From positions 112,958,517-113,022,516 of the forward strand of contig NC_134839.1 of the NCBI RefSeq assembly GCF_965363235.1: DNA of 64,000 nt, read 5' to 3'. Position numbers and translations under genes: made by a program. The notes under the pieces were generated by a model. It saw only the letters and a list, made by a program, of their open reading frames with translations, was not told the origin of the DNA and made no database searches. This DNA is from Mytilus galloprovincialis (Eukaryota > Mollusca > Bivalvia > Mytilida > Mytilidae). This document shows, piece by piece, positions 11,523 to 22,379 of this stretch (its first letter is position 1; each line of letters begins with the position of its first letter).

Positions 11523-12848
11523 ATGATGGAAGAAGAAAAGATAGAGCGACTGAGAGAAAGAATTCTCCAGTGTCCAATTTGTATGGACGAATACAACGAC
11601 CCAAGGATCCTACCATGCCATCATTCTGTTTGTTTTCAATGTCTACAAGATTTTGTTCGGCACTCTTCGTCTTCTGGTCGGCTATTCCGGTGTCCACAAT
11701 GCCGGTCAGATATATGTGTTCCGAGGGGAGGAATCAAAGACTTCCCGCCTAACTTTTATGTCAACTGTATTCAGGATGAACTTGGTTCTAAACCCTACTT
11801 TAGCACGTGTAACGTGTGTGAACGTGATTGGTTGGTCTCTCAGTATAGATGTGTGGATTGTGATATCGATATATGTAAATTCTGTATTCACGAACACAAA
11901 CTATTCAAACACGATCCCTCCAAAACTCTCAATATCATGCGTATTGAAACTGGAAACATGGGCACGGGCATGTCTTCTCAAAAACAGTGCACTGAACATT
12001 CAGAACATATTCTGAGTATGTTTTGTTCCACTTGTAACATTGCTGTCTGTATAGATTGTATCCTACAGTCACACAAGTCACATGATACATGTACACTGGG
12101 TAAAAAACTAGAACATGCAAGAGAGTTCCTACAAAAAGAAATGGATTCTTTAAACACGTCTGTTCGATCAGTGAAGAAGACAGTTGAGGAGTTGGACAAG
12201 TTGTCAACAGACATAAAAGATAACACCACGCACTGCATTAAGGATGTTCGGAAACAAGCACGTGACTTAACAAACACAATAGACCAAATCGCTGAACAAC
12301 AAGTCAAAGTTATGACAACGATTGAACTTGAGAATTTAACGCCGATTAATAACTATAAGAAGTCTTTGGTTGACTTTACGGACAAGGCTCATTCTGTTTG
12401 TCGGTTTCTAGAGGACCTACAAGAGGATGATATGAGTTTGGAACTTCTCGAGTGTTATGCTCAATACAAGAAAAATGTAGATGCTATACGAGAATCAATT
12501 CATAATAAGAATATCTCTGTTAAAAAGTTCACGTTCAAACCTGGTAAATTCTACTCCTGGAAGGATATTAATGTTTTCAGATTCGGAAGAACAAAAACAG
12601 AACCAAACGAAAAAATGTTTTTGCATGTGCCATCGAAACCGAAAAGAACAATTCGTGGAACATTGAAGACCATATTTTCTATACAAAACATTATTCTAGT
12701 CTTAGTGCCGACATTTATGTTAATAACAATAAGTAGAATATGTGCCTTAATGTCGGACGAAACGGACAAATTTCCAGACGCAATCTGTGGCTTATTTTTA
12801 TTTCTTTATATATCACTTTCTGCTGCTGTTTCTTATGTAAAGGGGTGA
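11523..12848 (+). CDS. TRIM-type RING E3 ubiquitin ligase with two C-terminal membrane segments
   Basis: A single exon encodes the protein. ATTTTTCAG at 11,506-11,514 looks like a splice acceptor, so I place the start at the ATG at 11,523 (441 codons); an ATG at 11,502 would add seven residues but lies across that acceptor. Numbering from 11,502: C3HC4 RING at 24-67 (C24, C27, C39, H41, C44, C47, C64, C67); B-box 1 at about 103-137 (C103, C106, C117, C120, C125, C128); B-box 2 at 163-194 (C163, H166, C175, C178, C183, C186, H191, H194); helical coiled-coil region about 200-330; two hydrophobic segments at about 390-416 and 427-446. There is no SPRY, NHL or filamin domain. TRIM proteins use the RING to pass ubiquitin from E2 to substrates, and the coiled coil to dimerise. 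The tail suggests a membrane-anchored ligase, recalling TRIM13/TRIM59, but with two segments; orthology is not claimed. Bivalves carry many TRIM genes. Confidence 0.9.
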   Translation: MMEEEKIERLRERILQCPICMDEYNDPRILPCHHSVCFQCLQDFVRHSSSSGRLFRCPQCRSDICVPRGGIKDFPPNFYVNCIQDELGSKPYFSTCNVCERDWLVSQYRCVDCDIDICKFCIHEHKLFKHDPSKTLNIMRIETGNMGTGMSSQKQCTEHSEHILSMFCSTCNIAVCIDCILQSHKSHDTCTLGKKLEHAREFLQKEMDSLNTSVRSVKKTVEELDKLSTDIKDNTTHCIKDVRKQARDLTNTIDQIAEQQVKVMTTIELENLTPINNYKKSLVDFTDKAHSVCRFLEDLQEDDMSLELLECYAQYKKNVDAIRESIHNKNISVKKFTFKPGKFYSWKDINVFRFGRTKTEPNEKMFLHVPSKPKRTIRGTLKTIFSIQNIILVLVPTFMLITISRICALMSDETDKFPDAICGLFLFLYISLSAAVSYVKG

Positions 12849-13852
12849 TTGACATCATCAAACTGGTGCAAGAAATCTATCGTCTTTGAGGTTCTCTAAT
12901 AAGGTTTACAATGCCTGTATTTAAACAAAAAATGTGTTCATTTTAAGTGGTGACTCCATATTACATATATTTTTTACATGTCAAATGTTTTTATATTTTT
13001 GATGAAAGGACATTTGCTTTCTATCAAGTCTTTATGCAATTAACTTTTGGTAAGCTATAATAACACATTCGTCTTAAATTGTCTTACCACCAAGTGTTTC
13101 CCCATGTAAAATTATCTGAAACGGTTTATACTATTCTTATGCTTAATATGTCAGTTTGGGATTGACACATCTTAGAATTATAAAACTTTCGTTCCCGAGC
13201 TGGTAAATAACACAAAAGGGTCTCTAGTATAGCTATATTAAACATTGTTGACTCTGATTGATAGAAGCAGTTTTATATTTATTCAAAGCTTAAGGTCCAA
13301 TGGGGGTGTTCAGTATTACTGTAATCCAATATGCAAGATGGACTGCGCAGATTGTTATATCTAAAATAATAGTTATATGTGTGGGCATTTCTCGTGAGTT
13401 GGGCTTTCATGATTAATTCTCATGTTTGAAAGGCATCTAAAGCACAAAATGTAATATATTTAATATCGTGTTCATCATATTTTTTTGTTATCTTTTGTAA
13501 TTACGATTGTGCAGTCAAATGCCCCAAACATTTTTCAATGAAATAGTTTAAGGTCTTATCCATAAAGAAGACAAATGTCTAAGATATGCCCTGTTGGAGA
13601 GCAAACTGAAACTAACGGTAAAACTTCAGAGAGCCTCACTTTTCGTCCAATATTTTCAGTAGCTGCTGATAATTTTCGTTTTTTACATGTATACATGTGC
13701 AACTGCGTTTGCTATTTATTTTTTTTTGCGAGAATAAAATTGACTGAACGAATAGAGTTAATGGCTTTCCATCTGAAAGAGAAACAAGTATAAATTGACG
13801 ATATTTTAGGATATGGCTTTGATCATCACTCAATTTAAACTTAATGACTTAA
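12849..13852 (+). other. 3' flank of the TRIM gene
   Basis: AT-rich, no further coding sequence and no clear-cut AATAAA near the stop. Nothing else recognised. Confidence 0.35.
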
Positions 13853-14262
13853 GACATGTAAGAGGATTACCAATGAGACAACTCTCCACAAGAGACCAAA
13901 TGACACAGAAATTAACAATTATAGGTCACAGTACGGCCTTCAACAATGAGAAAAGCTCGTACCGCATAGTCAGCTATAAAAGGCCCCGAAATGACAAATG
14001 TAAAACAATTCAAACGAGAAAACTAACGGCCTTGTTTAAATGCAAAAAATGAACGAAAAACAAATATGTAATACATCAACAAACGACAACCACTGATTTA
14101 CAGGCTCCTGACTTGGGACAGGAACATACATACAGAATGTGGCGGGTTAAACATGTTAACAGGATCCCAAACCCCCACTAACCTGGGACAGTCACGTTGT
14201 AACAGTACAAGATAAGAACGAAAAAATGAAAATCAGTAGAAAAAGGCTCAAATCATCAGATT
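13853..14262 (+). repeat. Dispersed repeat family A, near full length
   Basis: Same block order as the 11.1 kb copy (CCAATGAGACAACTCTCCAC, GGCCTTCAACAATGAG, CAGGCTCCTGACTTGGGACA, GTGGCGGGTTAAACATG) with the same end GGCTCAAATCATCAGA. Head slightly diverged (AGAGGATTACCAATGAG). Confidence 0.85.
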
Positions 14263-14879
14263 GATACACATAGAACCACATCTATTCTATAAAATGTTTG
14301 CACGACTGATCGCCAAAACAGTTAGTTGGACTATCTTTATGATTCATAAATTATCTAAATCTAATTAAAAAAAAGTTAAGGAAGAAAAGTGATTGTTTCT
14401 CAAGGAAAATTTCTATCTTTTCGAAAATTGTCAGAAGCTGATTAAAGAAATTATTTTCTTTAAAAAAAAAAACAATTAGTTGCTGGCATTTTGAGCTGAG
14501 ATTATTTGGATATACGCAGCTGATAAGGGGTCATATAGTAAAACATAATTAGCTCTGAAACACGGTAATCTCATTTGAAAACTCAGTGAGTGATCATCTC
14601 ACCATTTACAAAAGTACGGTGACATTTTGTCGTTTTATTAATTATTTATTGACGAACCTTTAAAATAACTACATGTAAAAATGGTAAGACGTCACGGATT
14701 CAATAGTGGAATACGATTTTTTTTTAAATGGTTACTAGTATGGTGAATTCAGTTTTACAGTACCAAACAAAGATACCAGTTCATCTGGGCTATGGGGGCC
14801 GGGGCTGGGAATCGTTCGATCAGCGACCAGGCTAAACTAGATTTGGAAATTGTTTTTTCTCCACTAAGCACGCGGTATT
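14263..14879. other. Intergenic sequence
   Basis: No gene or repeat recognised. Confidence 0.3.
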
Positions 14880-15185
14880 GAGCTGGTCAGCTAGGAGTCC
14901 TATAGTATTTCCCTCACGGTAGGGTGACATGTCGTCCTTATGTGAACGTTGTCGTTTGTTGTCGTTGACCATATTTGTTTTTCTTATTGTTGTTGGCCAT
15001 TTATCAGCCGATGGTTTTCTCGTCTGAATTATTTTACATGTCATTTTGGGGCCTGTTTTAACTTATCATGTGTTTTTTGCTAATTGTTGAAGGCCATACG
15101 ATGACCGTTAGTTGTTCATTTCATTTGGTCTCTGGTTGAGAGTTAGTCTCTTTGGCACTCATACAACATATTCTTATTTTTATAT
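14880..15185 (-). repeat. Diverged family A copy
   Basis: Inverse orientation, with TTGTTGAAGGCCATACGATG, TCATTTGGTCTCTGG and TTTGGCACTCATACAACAT blocks clearly decayed relative to the other copies, so an older insertion. Confidence 0.65.
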
Positions 15186-15708
15186 AGCACGCTAAAATCG
15201 GATGGGGGTCGGTAGACATATTAACAATTTCTGTTATATTTGTCCCTTGACATAACATACTATCTTCATCTACGATACTACCAGCCTATCTCATGTATAA
15301 AACTAAGATGATGAGACTGTGATGCAATATTTCGGACCCTTGTCTATGGGACGTGAGAACTACACCAGAAGTCTGTCAGTTTATTGTATTGTTGAGTTGC
15401 TGTCTCATTGAGGTATATCCAACAGAACATTTCCCTTTACTATGAAAGTATATCAGAAATTCTCCGTAATTGTGAGTTCTTTGCTAAATCGTTAACGAGA
15501 AACAGTACAGGGTACTAGATGCTTTCAAAATTTATAAATTTGTAATAAACCAATGGGTTATCGTCTCATATCCAACACTCATCCTCATTTTTTTTATAGA
15601 AACATATATTTTTTATTCAACAGCTTAAAAAAAACAAACTAGGCCTTTGGCAAATCTGATATGCAAATTATACTTACTGTGAATTACTGTTTATGGTTCA
15701 GTACTATA
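15186..15708. other. Intergenic sequence
   Basis: Nothing recognised. Confidence 0.3.
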
Positions 15709-15827
15709 GGGTTATTGCATGAATATTGGGGAATATTGTCCAGAGTAGAATTTTATATTGCACGAGCTTGCGAGTGCAATATATGTTCTACGAGGGACAA
15801 TATTCCCCGATATTCATGCAATAACCC
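15709..15827. repeat. Foldback with nested inner hairpin
   Basis: Arms of about 33 bp (15,709-15,741 and 15,795-15,827; GGGTTATTGCATGAATATTG against CAATATTCCCCGATATTCAT) pair almost perfectly. Between them ATATTGCACGAGC/GAGTGCAATAT forms a second hairpin. A single arm of the same sequence recurs near 47,655-47,690, beside the empty MITE. Confidence 0.8.
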
Positions 15828-15861
15828 TTTTATTGTATAGCAATATAATATTTAAAAGTAA

Positions 15862-18800
15862 CTAGAGGCTCTAAAGAGCCTGTGTCGCTCACCTTGGTCT
15901 ATGTGAATATTAAACAAAGGACGCAGATGGATTCATGACAAAATTGTGTTTTGGTGATGGTGATGTGTTTGTACATCTTACTTTACTGAACATTCTTGCT
16001 GCTTACAATTATCTCTATCTATAATGAACTTGGCCCAGTAGTTTCAGAGGAGAAGATTTTTGTAAAAGATAACTAAAATTTACGAAAAATGGTTAAAAAT
16101 TGACTATAAAGGGCAATAACTCCTAAAGGGGTCAACTGACCATTTCGGTCATGTTGACTTATTTGTAGATCTTACTTTGCCGACATTTATTGCTTTTTAC
16201 AGTTTATCTCTATCTATAATAATATTCAAGATAATAACAAAAAACAGCAAAATTTCCTTAAAATTACCAATTCAGGGGCAGCAACCCAACAACAGGTTGT
16301 CCGATTCAGCTGAAAATTTCAGGGCAGATAGATCTTGACCTGATAAACAATTTTATTTCATGTCAGATTTACTCTTAAATGCTTTGGTTTTTGAGTTATA
16401 AGCCAAAAACTGAATTTACCCCTATGTTCTATTTTTAGCCGTGGCGGCCATCTTGCTTGGTTGGCCGGGTCACCCCACACATTTTTTAAACTAGATACCC
16501 TAATGATGATTGTGGCCAAGTTTGGTTTAATTTGGCCCAGTAGTTTCAGAGGAGAAGATTTTTGTAAAAGATTACTAAGATTTACGAACTAGAGGCTCTA
16601 AAGAGCCTGTGTCGCTCACCTTGGTCTATGTGAATATTAAACAAAGGACGCAGATGGATTCATGACAAAATTGTGTTTTGGTGATGGTGATGTGTTTGTA
16701 AATCTTACTTTACTGAACATTCTTGCTGCTTACAATTATCTCTATCTATAATGAACTTGGCCCAGTAGTTTCAGAGGAGAAGATTTTTGTAAAAGATAAC
16801 TAAGATTTACGAAAAATGGTTCAAAATTGACTATAAAGGGCAATAAATCCTAAAGGGATCAACTGACCATTTCAGTCATGTTGACTTATTTGTAAATCTT
16901 ACTTAGCCGAACATTATTGCTGTTTACAGTTTATCTCTATCTATAATAATATTCAAGATAATAACCAAAAACAGCAAAATTTCCTTAAAATTACCAATTC
17001 AGGGGCAGCAACCCAACAAAGGTCGTCCGATTCATCTGAAAATTTCAGGGCAGATAGATCTTGACCTGATAATCAATTTTACTACATGTTAGATTTGCTC
17101 TAAATGCTTTGGTTTTTGAGTTATAAGCCAAAAACTGAATTTTACCCCTATGTTCTATTTTTAGCCGTGGCGGCCATCTTGGTTGGTTGACCAGGTCACG
17201 CCACACATTTTTTAAACTAGATACCCCAATGATGATTGTGGCCAAGTTTGGTTTAATTTGGCCCAGTGGTTTCAGAGGAGAAGATTTTTGTAATAGATTA
17301 CTAAGATTTACAAAAAATGGTTAAAAATTGACTATAAAGGGCAATAACTCCTAAAGGGGTCAACTGACCATTTCAGTCATGTTGACTTATTTGTAAATCT
17401 TACTTTGCTGAACATTATTGCTGTTTACAGTTTATCTTTATCTATAATAATATTCAAGATAAATAACCAAAAACAGCAAAATTTCCTTAAAATTACCAAT
17501 TCAGGGGCAGCAACCCAACAACAGGTTGTCCAATTCATCTGTAAATTTCAGGGCAGATAGATCTTGCCCTGATAATCAATTTTACTACATGTCAGATTTG
17601 CTCTAAATGCTTTGGTTTTTGAGTTATAAGCCAAAAACTTAATTTTACCCCTATGTTCTATTTTTAGCTGTAGCGGCCATCTTGGTTGGTTGGCCGGGTC
17701 ACGCCACACATATTTTAAACTAGATACCCCAATTGTGATTGTGGCCAAGTTTGGTTTAATTTGGCCCAGTAGTTTCAGAGAAGAAGATTTTTGTAAAAGA
17801 TTACTAAGATTTACGAAAAATGGTTAAAATTGACTATAAAGGGCAATAACTCCTAAAGGGGTCAACTGACCATTTCAGTCATGTTGACTTATTTGTAAAT
17901 CTTACTTTGCTGAACATTATTGCTGTTTACAGTTTATCTCTATCTATAATAATATTCAAGATAATAACCAAAAACAGCAAAATTTCCTTAAAATTACCAA
18001 TTCAGGGGCAGCAACCCAACAACGGGTTGTCCGATTCATCTGAAAATTGCAGGGCAGATTGATCTTGACCTGATAAACAATTTTACCCCATGTCAGATTT
18101 GCTCTAAATGCTTTGATTTTTGAGTTATAAGCCAAAAACTGCATTTTACCCCTATGTTCTATTTTTAGCCATGGCGGCCATCTTGGTTGGTTGGCCGGGT
18201 CACGCCACACATTTTTAAAACTAGATACCCCAATGATGATTGTGGCCAAGTTTGGTTTAATTTGGCCCAGTGGTTTCAGAGGAGAAGATTTTTGTAATAG
18301 ATTACTAAGATTTACAAAAAATGGTTAAAAATTGACTATAAAGGGCAATAACTCCTAAAGGGGTCAACTGACCATTTCAGTCATGTTGACTTATTTGTAA
18401 ATCTTACTTTGCTGAACATTATTGCTGTTTACAGTTTATCTTTATCTATAATAATATTCAAGATAAATAACCAAAAACAGCAAAATTTCCTTAAAATTAC
18501 CAATTCAGGGGCAGCAACCCAACAACAGGTTGTCCAATTCATCTGTAAATTTCAGGGCAGATAGATCTTGCCCTGATAATCAATTTTACTACATGTCAGA
18601 TTTGCTCTAAATGCTTTGGTTTTTGAGTTATAAGCCAAAAACTTAATTTTACCCCTATGTTCTATTTTTAGCTGTAGCGGCCATCTTGGTTGGTTGGCCG
18701 GGTCACGCCACACATATTTTAAACTAGATACCCCAATTGTGATTGTGGCCAAGTTTGGTTTAATTTGGCCCAGTAGTTTCAGAGAAGAAGATTTTTGTAA

Positions 18801-21800
18801 AAGATTACTAAGATTTACGAAAAATGGTTAAAATTGACTATAAAGGGCAATAACTCCTAAAGGGGTCAACTGACCATTTCAGTCATGTTGACTTATTTGT
18901 AAATCTTACTTTGCTGAACATTATTGCTGTTTACAGTTTATCTCTATCTATAATAATATTCAAGATAATAACCAAAAACAGCAAAATTTCCTTAAAATTA
19001 CCAATTCAGGGGCAGCAACCCAACAACGGGTTGTCCGATTCATCTGAAAATTGCAGGGCAGATTGATCTTGACCTGATAAACAATTTTACCCCATGTCAG
19101 ATTTGCTCTAAATGCTTTGATTTTTGAGTTATAAGCCAAAAACTGCATTTTACCCCTATGTTCTATTTTTAGCCATGGCGGCCATCTTGGTTGGTTGGCC
19201 GGGTCACGCCACACATTTTTAAAACTAGATACCCCAATGATGATTGTGGCCAAGTTTGGTTTAATTTGGCCCAGTGGTTTCAGAGGAGAAGATTTTTGTA
19301 ATAGATTACTAAGATTTACAAACTAGAGGCTCTAAAGAGCCTGTGTCGCTCACCTTGGTCTATGTGCATATTAAACAAAGGAGTCACAAATGGATTCATG
19401 ACAAAATTGTATTTTGGTGATGGTGATGTGTTTGAAGTTCTTACTTTACTGAACATTCTTGCTTCTTACAATTATATCTATAATGAACTTTGCCCATTAG
19501 TAACAGAGAAAAATATTTGGTAAAAATTTACATAAATTTACCAAATTAATGAAAATTGTTAAAAATTGACTATAAAGGGCAATAACTCCTCAAGGGGTCA
19601 ATTGACCATTTAGGTCATGTGGACTTATTTGTAGATCTTACTTTGATGAACATTATCGCTGTTTACAGTTTATCGCTATCTATAATAGTATTCAAGATAA
19701 TAACCAAAAACAGCAAAATTTCTTTAAAAATTACCAATTGGAGGGCAGCAACCCACCAACCGGTTGTCCAATTCATTTGAATATTTCAGGGCAGATATAT
19801 ATTGACTTGATTAACAATTTAACTCCTTGTCAGATTTCCTCTAAATGATTTGGTTTCAGAGTTATAAGCAAAAAACTACATTTTACCCCTGTTCTATTTT
19901 TAGCCGTGGTGGCCATCTTGGTTGGATGGCCAGGTCATCGGACACATTTTTCAAACAAGGTACCTCAAAGATAATTGTGGTTAAGTTTGAATTAATTTGG
20001 CCTAGTAGTTTCAGAGGAGAAGATTTTTGTAAAAGATAACTAAGATTTACGAAAAATGGTTAAAAATTGACTATAAAGGGCAATAACTCCTAAAGGGGTC
20101 AACTGACCATTTCGGTCATGTTGACTTATTTGTAAATCTAACTTTGCTGAACATTATTGCTGTTTACAGTTTATCTCTATCTATAATAATATTCAAGATA
20201 ATAACCAAAAACGGCAAAATTTCCTCAAAATTACCAATTCAGGGGCAGCAACCCAACAACAGGTTGACCGATTCATCTGAAAATTTCAGGGCAGATAGAT
20301 CTTGACCTGATAAACATTTTTACCCCACATCAGATTTCCTCTAAATGCTTTGGTTTTTGAGTTATAAGCCAAAAACTGCATTTTACCCCTATGTTCTATT
20401 TTTAGCCGTGGCGGCCATCTTGGTTGGTTGACCGGGTCAAGTCACACATTTTTAAACTAGATACCCCAAAGATGATTGTGGCCAAGTTTGGATTAATTTG
20501 GCCCAGTAGTTTCAGAGGAGAAGATTTTTGTAAAAGATTACTTAGATTTATGAAAAATGGTTAAAAATTGACTATAAAGGGCAATAACTCCTAAAGGGGT
20601 CAATTGACCATTTCGGTCATGTTGACTTATTTGTAAATCTAACTTTGCCGAACATTATTGCTGTTTACAGTTTATCTCTATCTATAATAATATTCAAGAT
20701 AATAACCAAAAACAGCAAAATTTCCTCAAAATGACCAATTCAGGGGCAGGAACCCAACAACGGGTTGACCGATTCATCTGAAAATTTCAGGGCAGATAGA
20801 TCTTGACCTGATAAACATATTTACCCCATGTCAGATTTCCTCTAAATGCTTTGGTTTTTGAGTTATAAGCCAAAAACTGCATTTTACCCCTATGTTCTAT
20901 TTTTAGCCGTGGCGGCCATCTTGGTTGGTTGACCGGGTCACGCCACACATTTTTTAAACTAGATACCCCAATGATGATTGTGGCCAAGTTTGGTTCAATT
21001 TGGCCCAGTAGTTTCAGAGGAGAAGATTTTTGTAAAAGTTAACGACGACGGACGACGACGGACGACAGACGACGGACGACGACGACGACGACGGACGCCG
21101 GACGCAAAGTGATGGGAAAAGCTCACTTGGCCCTTCGGGCCAGGTGAGCTAAAAATGGTTAAAAATTGACTATAAAGGGCAATAACTCCTAAAGGGGTCA
21201 ACTGACCATTTCAGTCATGTTGACTTATTTGTAAATCTTACTTTGCTGAACATTATTGCTGTTTACAGTTTATCTTTATCTATAATAATATTCAAGATAA
21301 ATAACCAAAAACAGCAAAATTTCCTTAAAATTACCAATTCAGGGGCAGCAACCCAACAACAGGTTGTCCAATTTATCTGTAAATTTCAGGGCAGATAGAT
21401 CTTGCCCTGATAATCAATTTTACTACATGTCAGATTTGCTCTAAATGCTTTGGTTTTTGAGTTATAAGCCAAAAACTTAATTTTACCCCTATGTTCTATT
21501 TTTAGCTGTAGCGGCCATCTTGGTTGGTTGGCCGGGTCACGCCACACATATTTTAAACTAGATACCCCAATTGTGATTGTGGCCAAGTTTGGTTTAATTT
21601 GGCCCAGTAGTTTCAGAGAAGAAGATTTTTGTAAAAGATTACTAAGATTTACGAAAAATGGTTAAAATTGACTATAAAGGGCAATAACTCCTAAAGGGGT
21701 CAACTGACCATTTCAGTCATGTTGACTTATTTGTAAATCTTACTTTGCTGAACATTATTGCTGTTTACAGTTTATCTCTATCTATAATAATATTCAAGAT

Positions 21801-22207
21801 AATAACCAAAAACAGCAAAATTTCCTTAAAATTACCAATTCAGGGGCAGCAACCCAACAACGGGTTGTCCGATTCATCTGAAAATTGCAGGGCAGATTGA
21901 TCTTGACCTGATAAACAATTTTACCCCATGTCAGATTTGCTCTAAATGCTTTGATTTTTGAGTTATAAGCCAAAAACTGCATTTTACCCCTATGTTCTAT
22001 TTTTAGCCATGGCGGCCATCTTGGTTGGTTGGCCGGGTCACGCCACACATTTTTAAAACTAGATACCCCAATGATGATTGTGACCAAGTTTGGTTTAATT
22101 TGGCCCAGTAGTTTCAGAGGAGAAGATTTTTGTAAAAGTTAACGACGACGGACGCCGGACGCAAAGTGATGGGAAAAGCTCACTTGGCCCTTCGGGCCAG
22201 GTGAGCT
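15862..22207 (-). mobile_element. Helentron-associated (HINE-like) element with ~500-bp tandem core
   Basis: Read on the minus strand it starts AGCTCACC, passes a hairpin (TGGCCCGAAGGGCCA) and a GAC/GTC-rich microsatellite, and ends with GGTGAGC (15,893-15,887), the 14-base stem-loop GGCTCTTTAGAGCC (15,880-15,867) and CTCTAG. The terminal GCTCACC is inverse to the subterminal GGTGAGC. The core holds about eleven ~502-bp units starting near 16,087, 16,815, 17,316, 17,818, 18,320, 18,822, 19,547, 20,054, 20,556, 21,153 and 21,655. Heads (CTAGAGGCTC) recur at 15,862, 16,589 and 19,323, and tails at about 21,040-21,150 and 22,138-22,207, so several elements have merged. Insertion is between T and T on this strand, as known for Helentrons. 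No protein is encoded; 66- and 97-codon open frames recur per unit but look incidental. Confidence 0.7.
17300..19307. repeat. Two near-identical 1,004-bp dimers within the core
   Basis: The segment from about 17,300 to 18,303 is repeated at 18,304-19,307 with no difference that I could see, and most of it again at about 21,150-22,135. Each is a dimer of two distinguishable ~502-bp units. Confidence 0.85.
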
Positions 22208-22379
22208 AAAAATTGGTTTAAAGTAAGATTTTGTCGTTGATGACGTCATGAATTTTGAAGATTTATTGCACTAGTGCAATATTAGAATTTATTGCACGCT
22301 AACTTTTGGTTACGTTCTGTGGGAAATATTATATTGCTATACAATAATATCATATACATTAGAGGCTATTTTTATAGGT

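Larger units (their letters stand above)
15833..22344. mobile_element. Small MITE (family D) split by a 6.3-kb insertion
   Basis: The 21-base ends TTGTATAGCAATATAATATT(T) and (A)AATATTATATTGCTATACAA are exact inverted repeats. Only about 165 bp belong to the MITE: 15,833-15,860 and 22,208-22,344, the latter including TGACGTCA and GATTTATTGCACTAGTGCAA. The uninterrupted copy at 47,471-47,634 runs across the junction without the insertion. Confidence 0.85.

Noticed and set aside
16900-22090. Recurrent minus-strand 66- and 97-codon open frames (MATI.IGVSS...)
   Set aside because: Each lies within a ~500-bp HINE unit and ends at unit-dependent places. Copies differ by indels and there is no protein-like domain, so I treat them as by-products.
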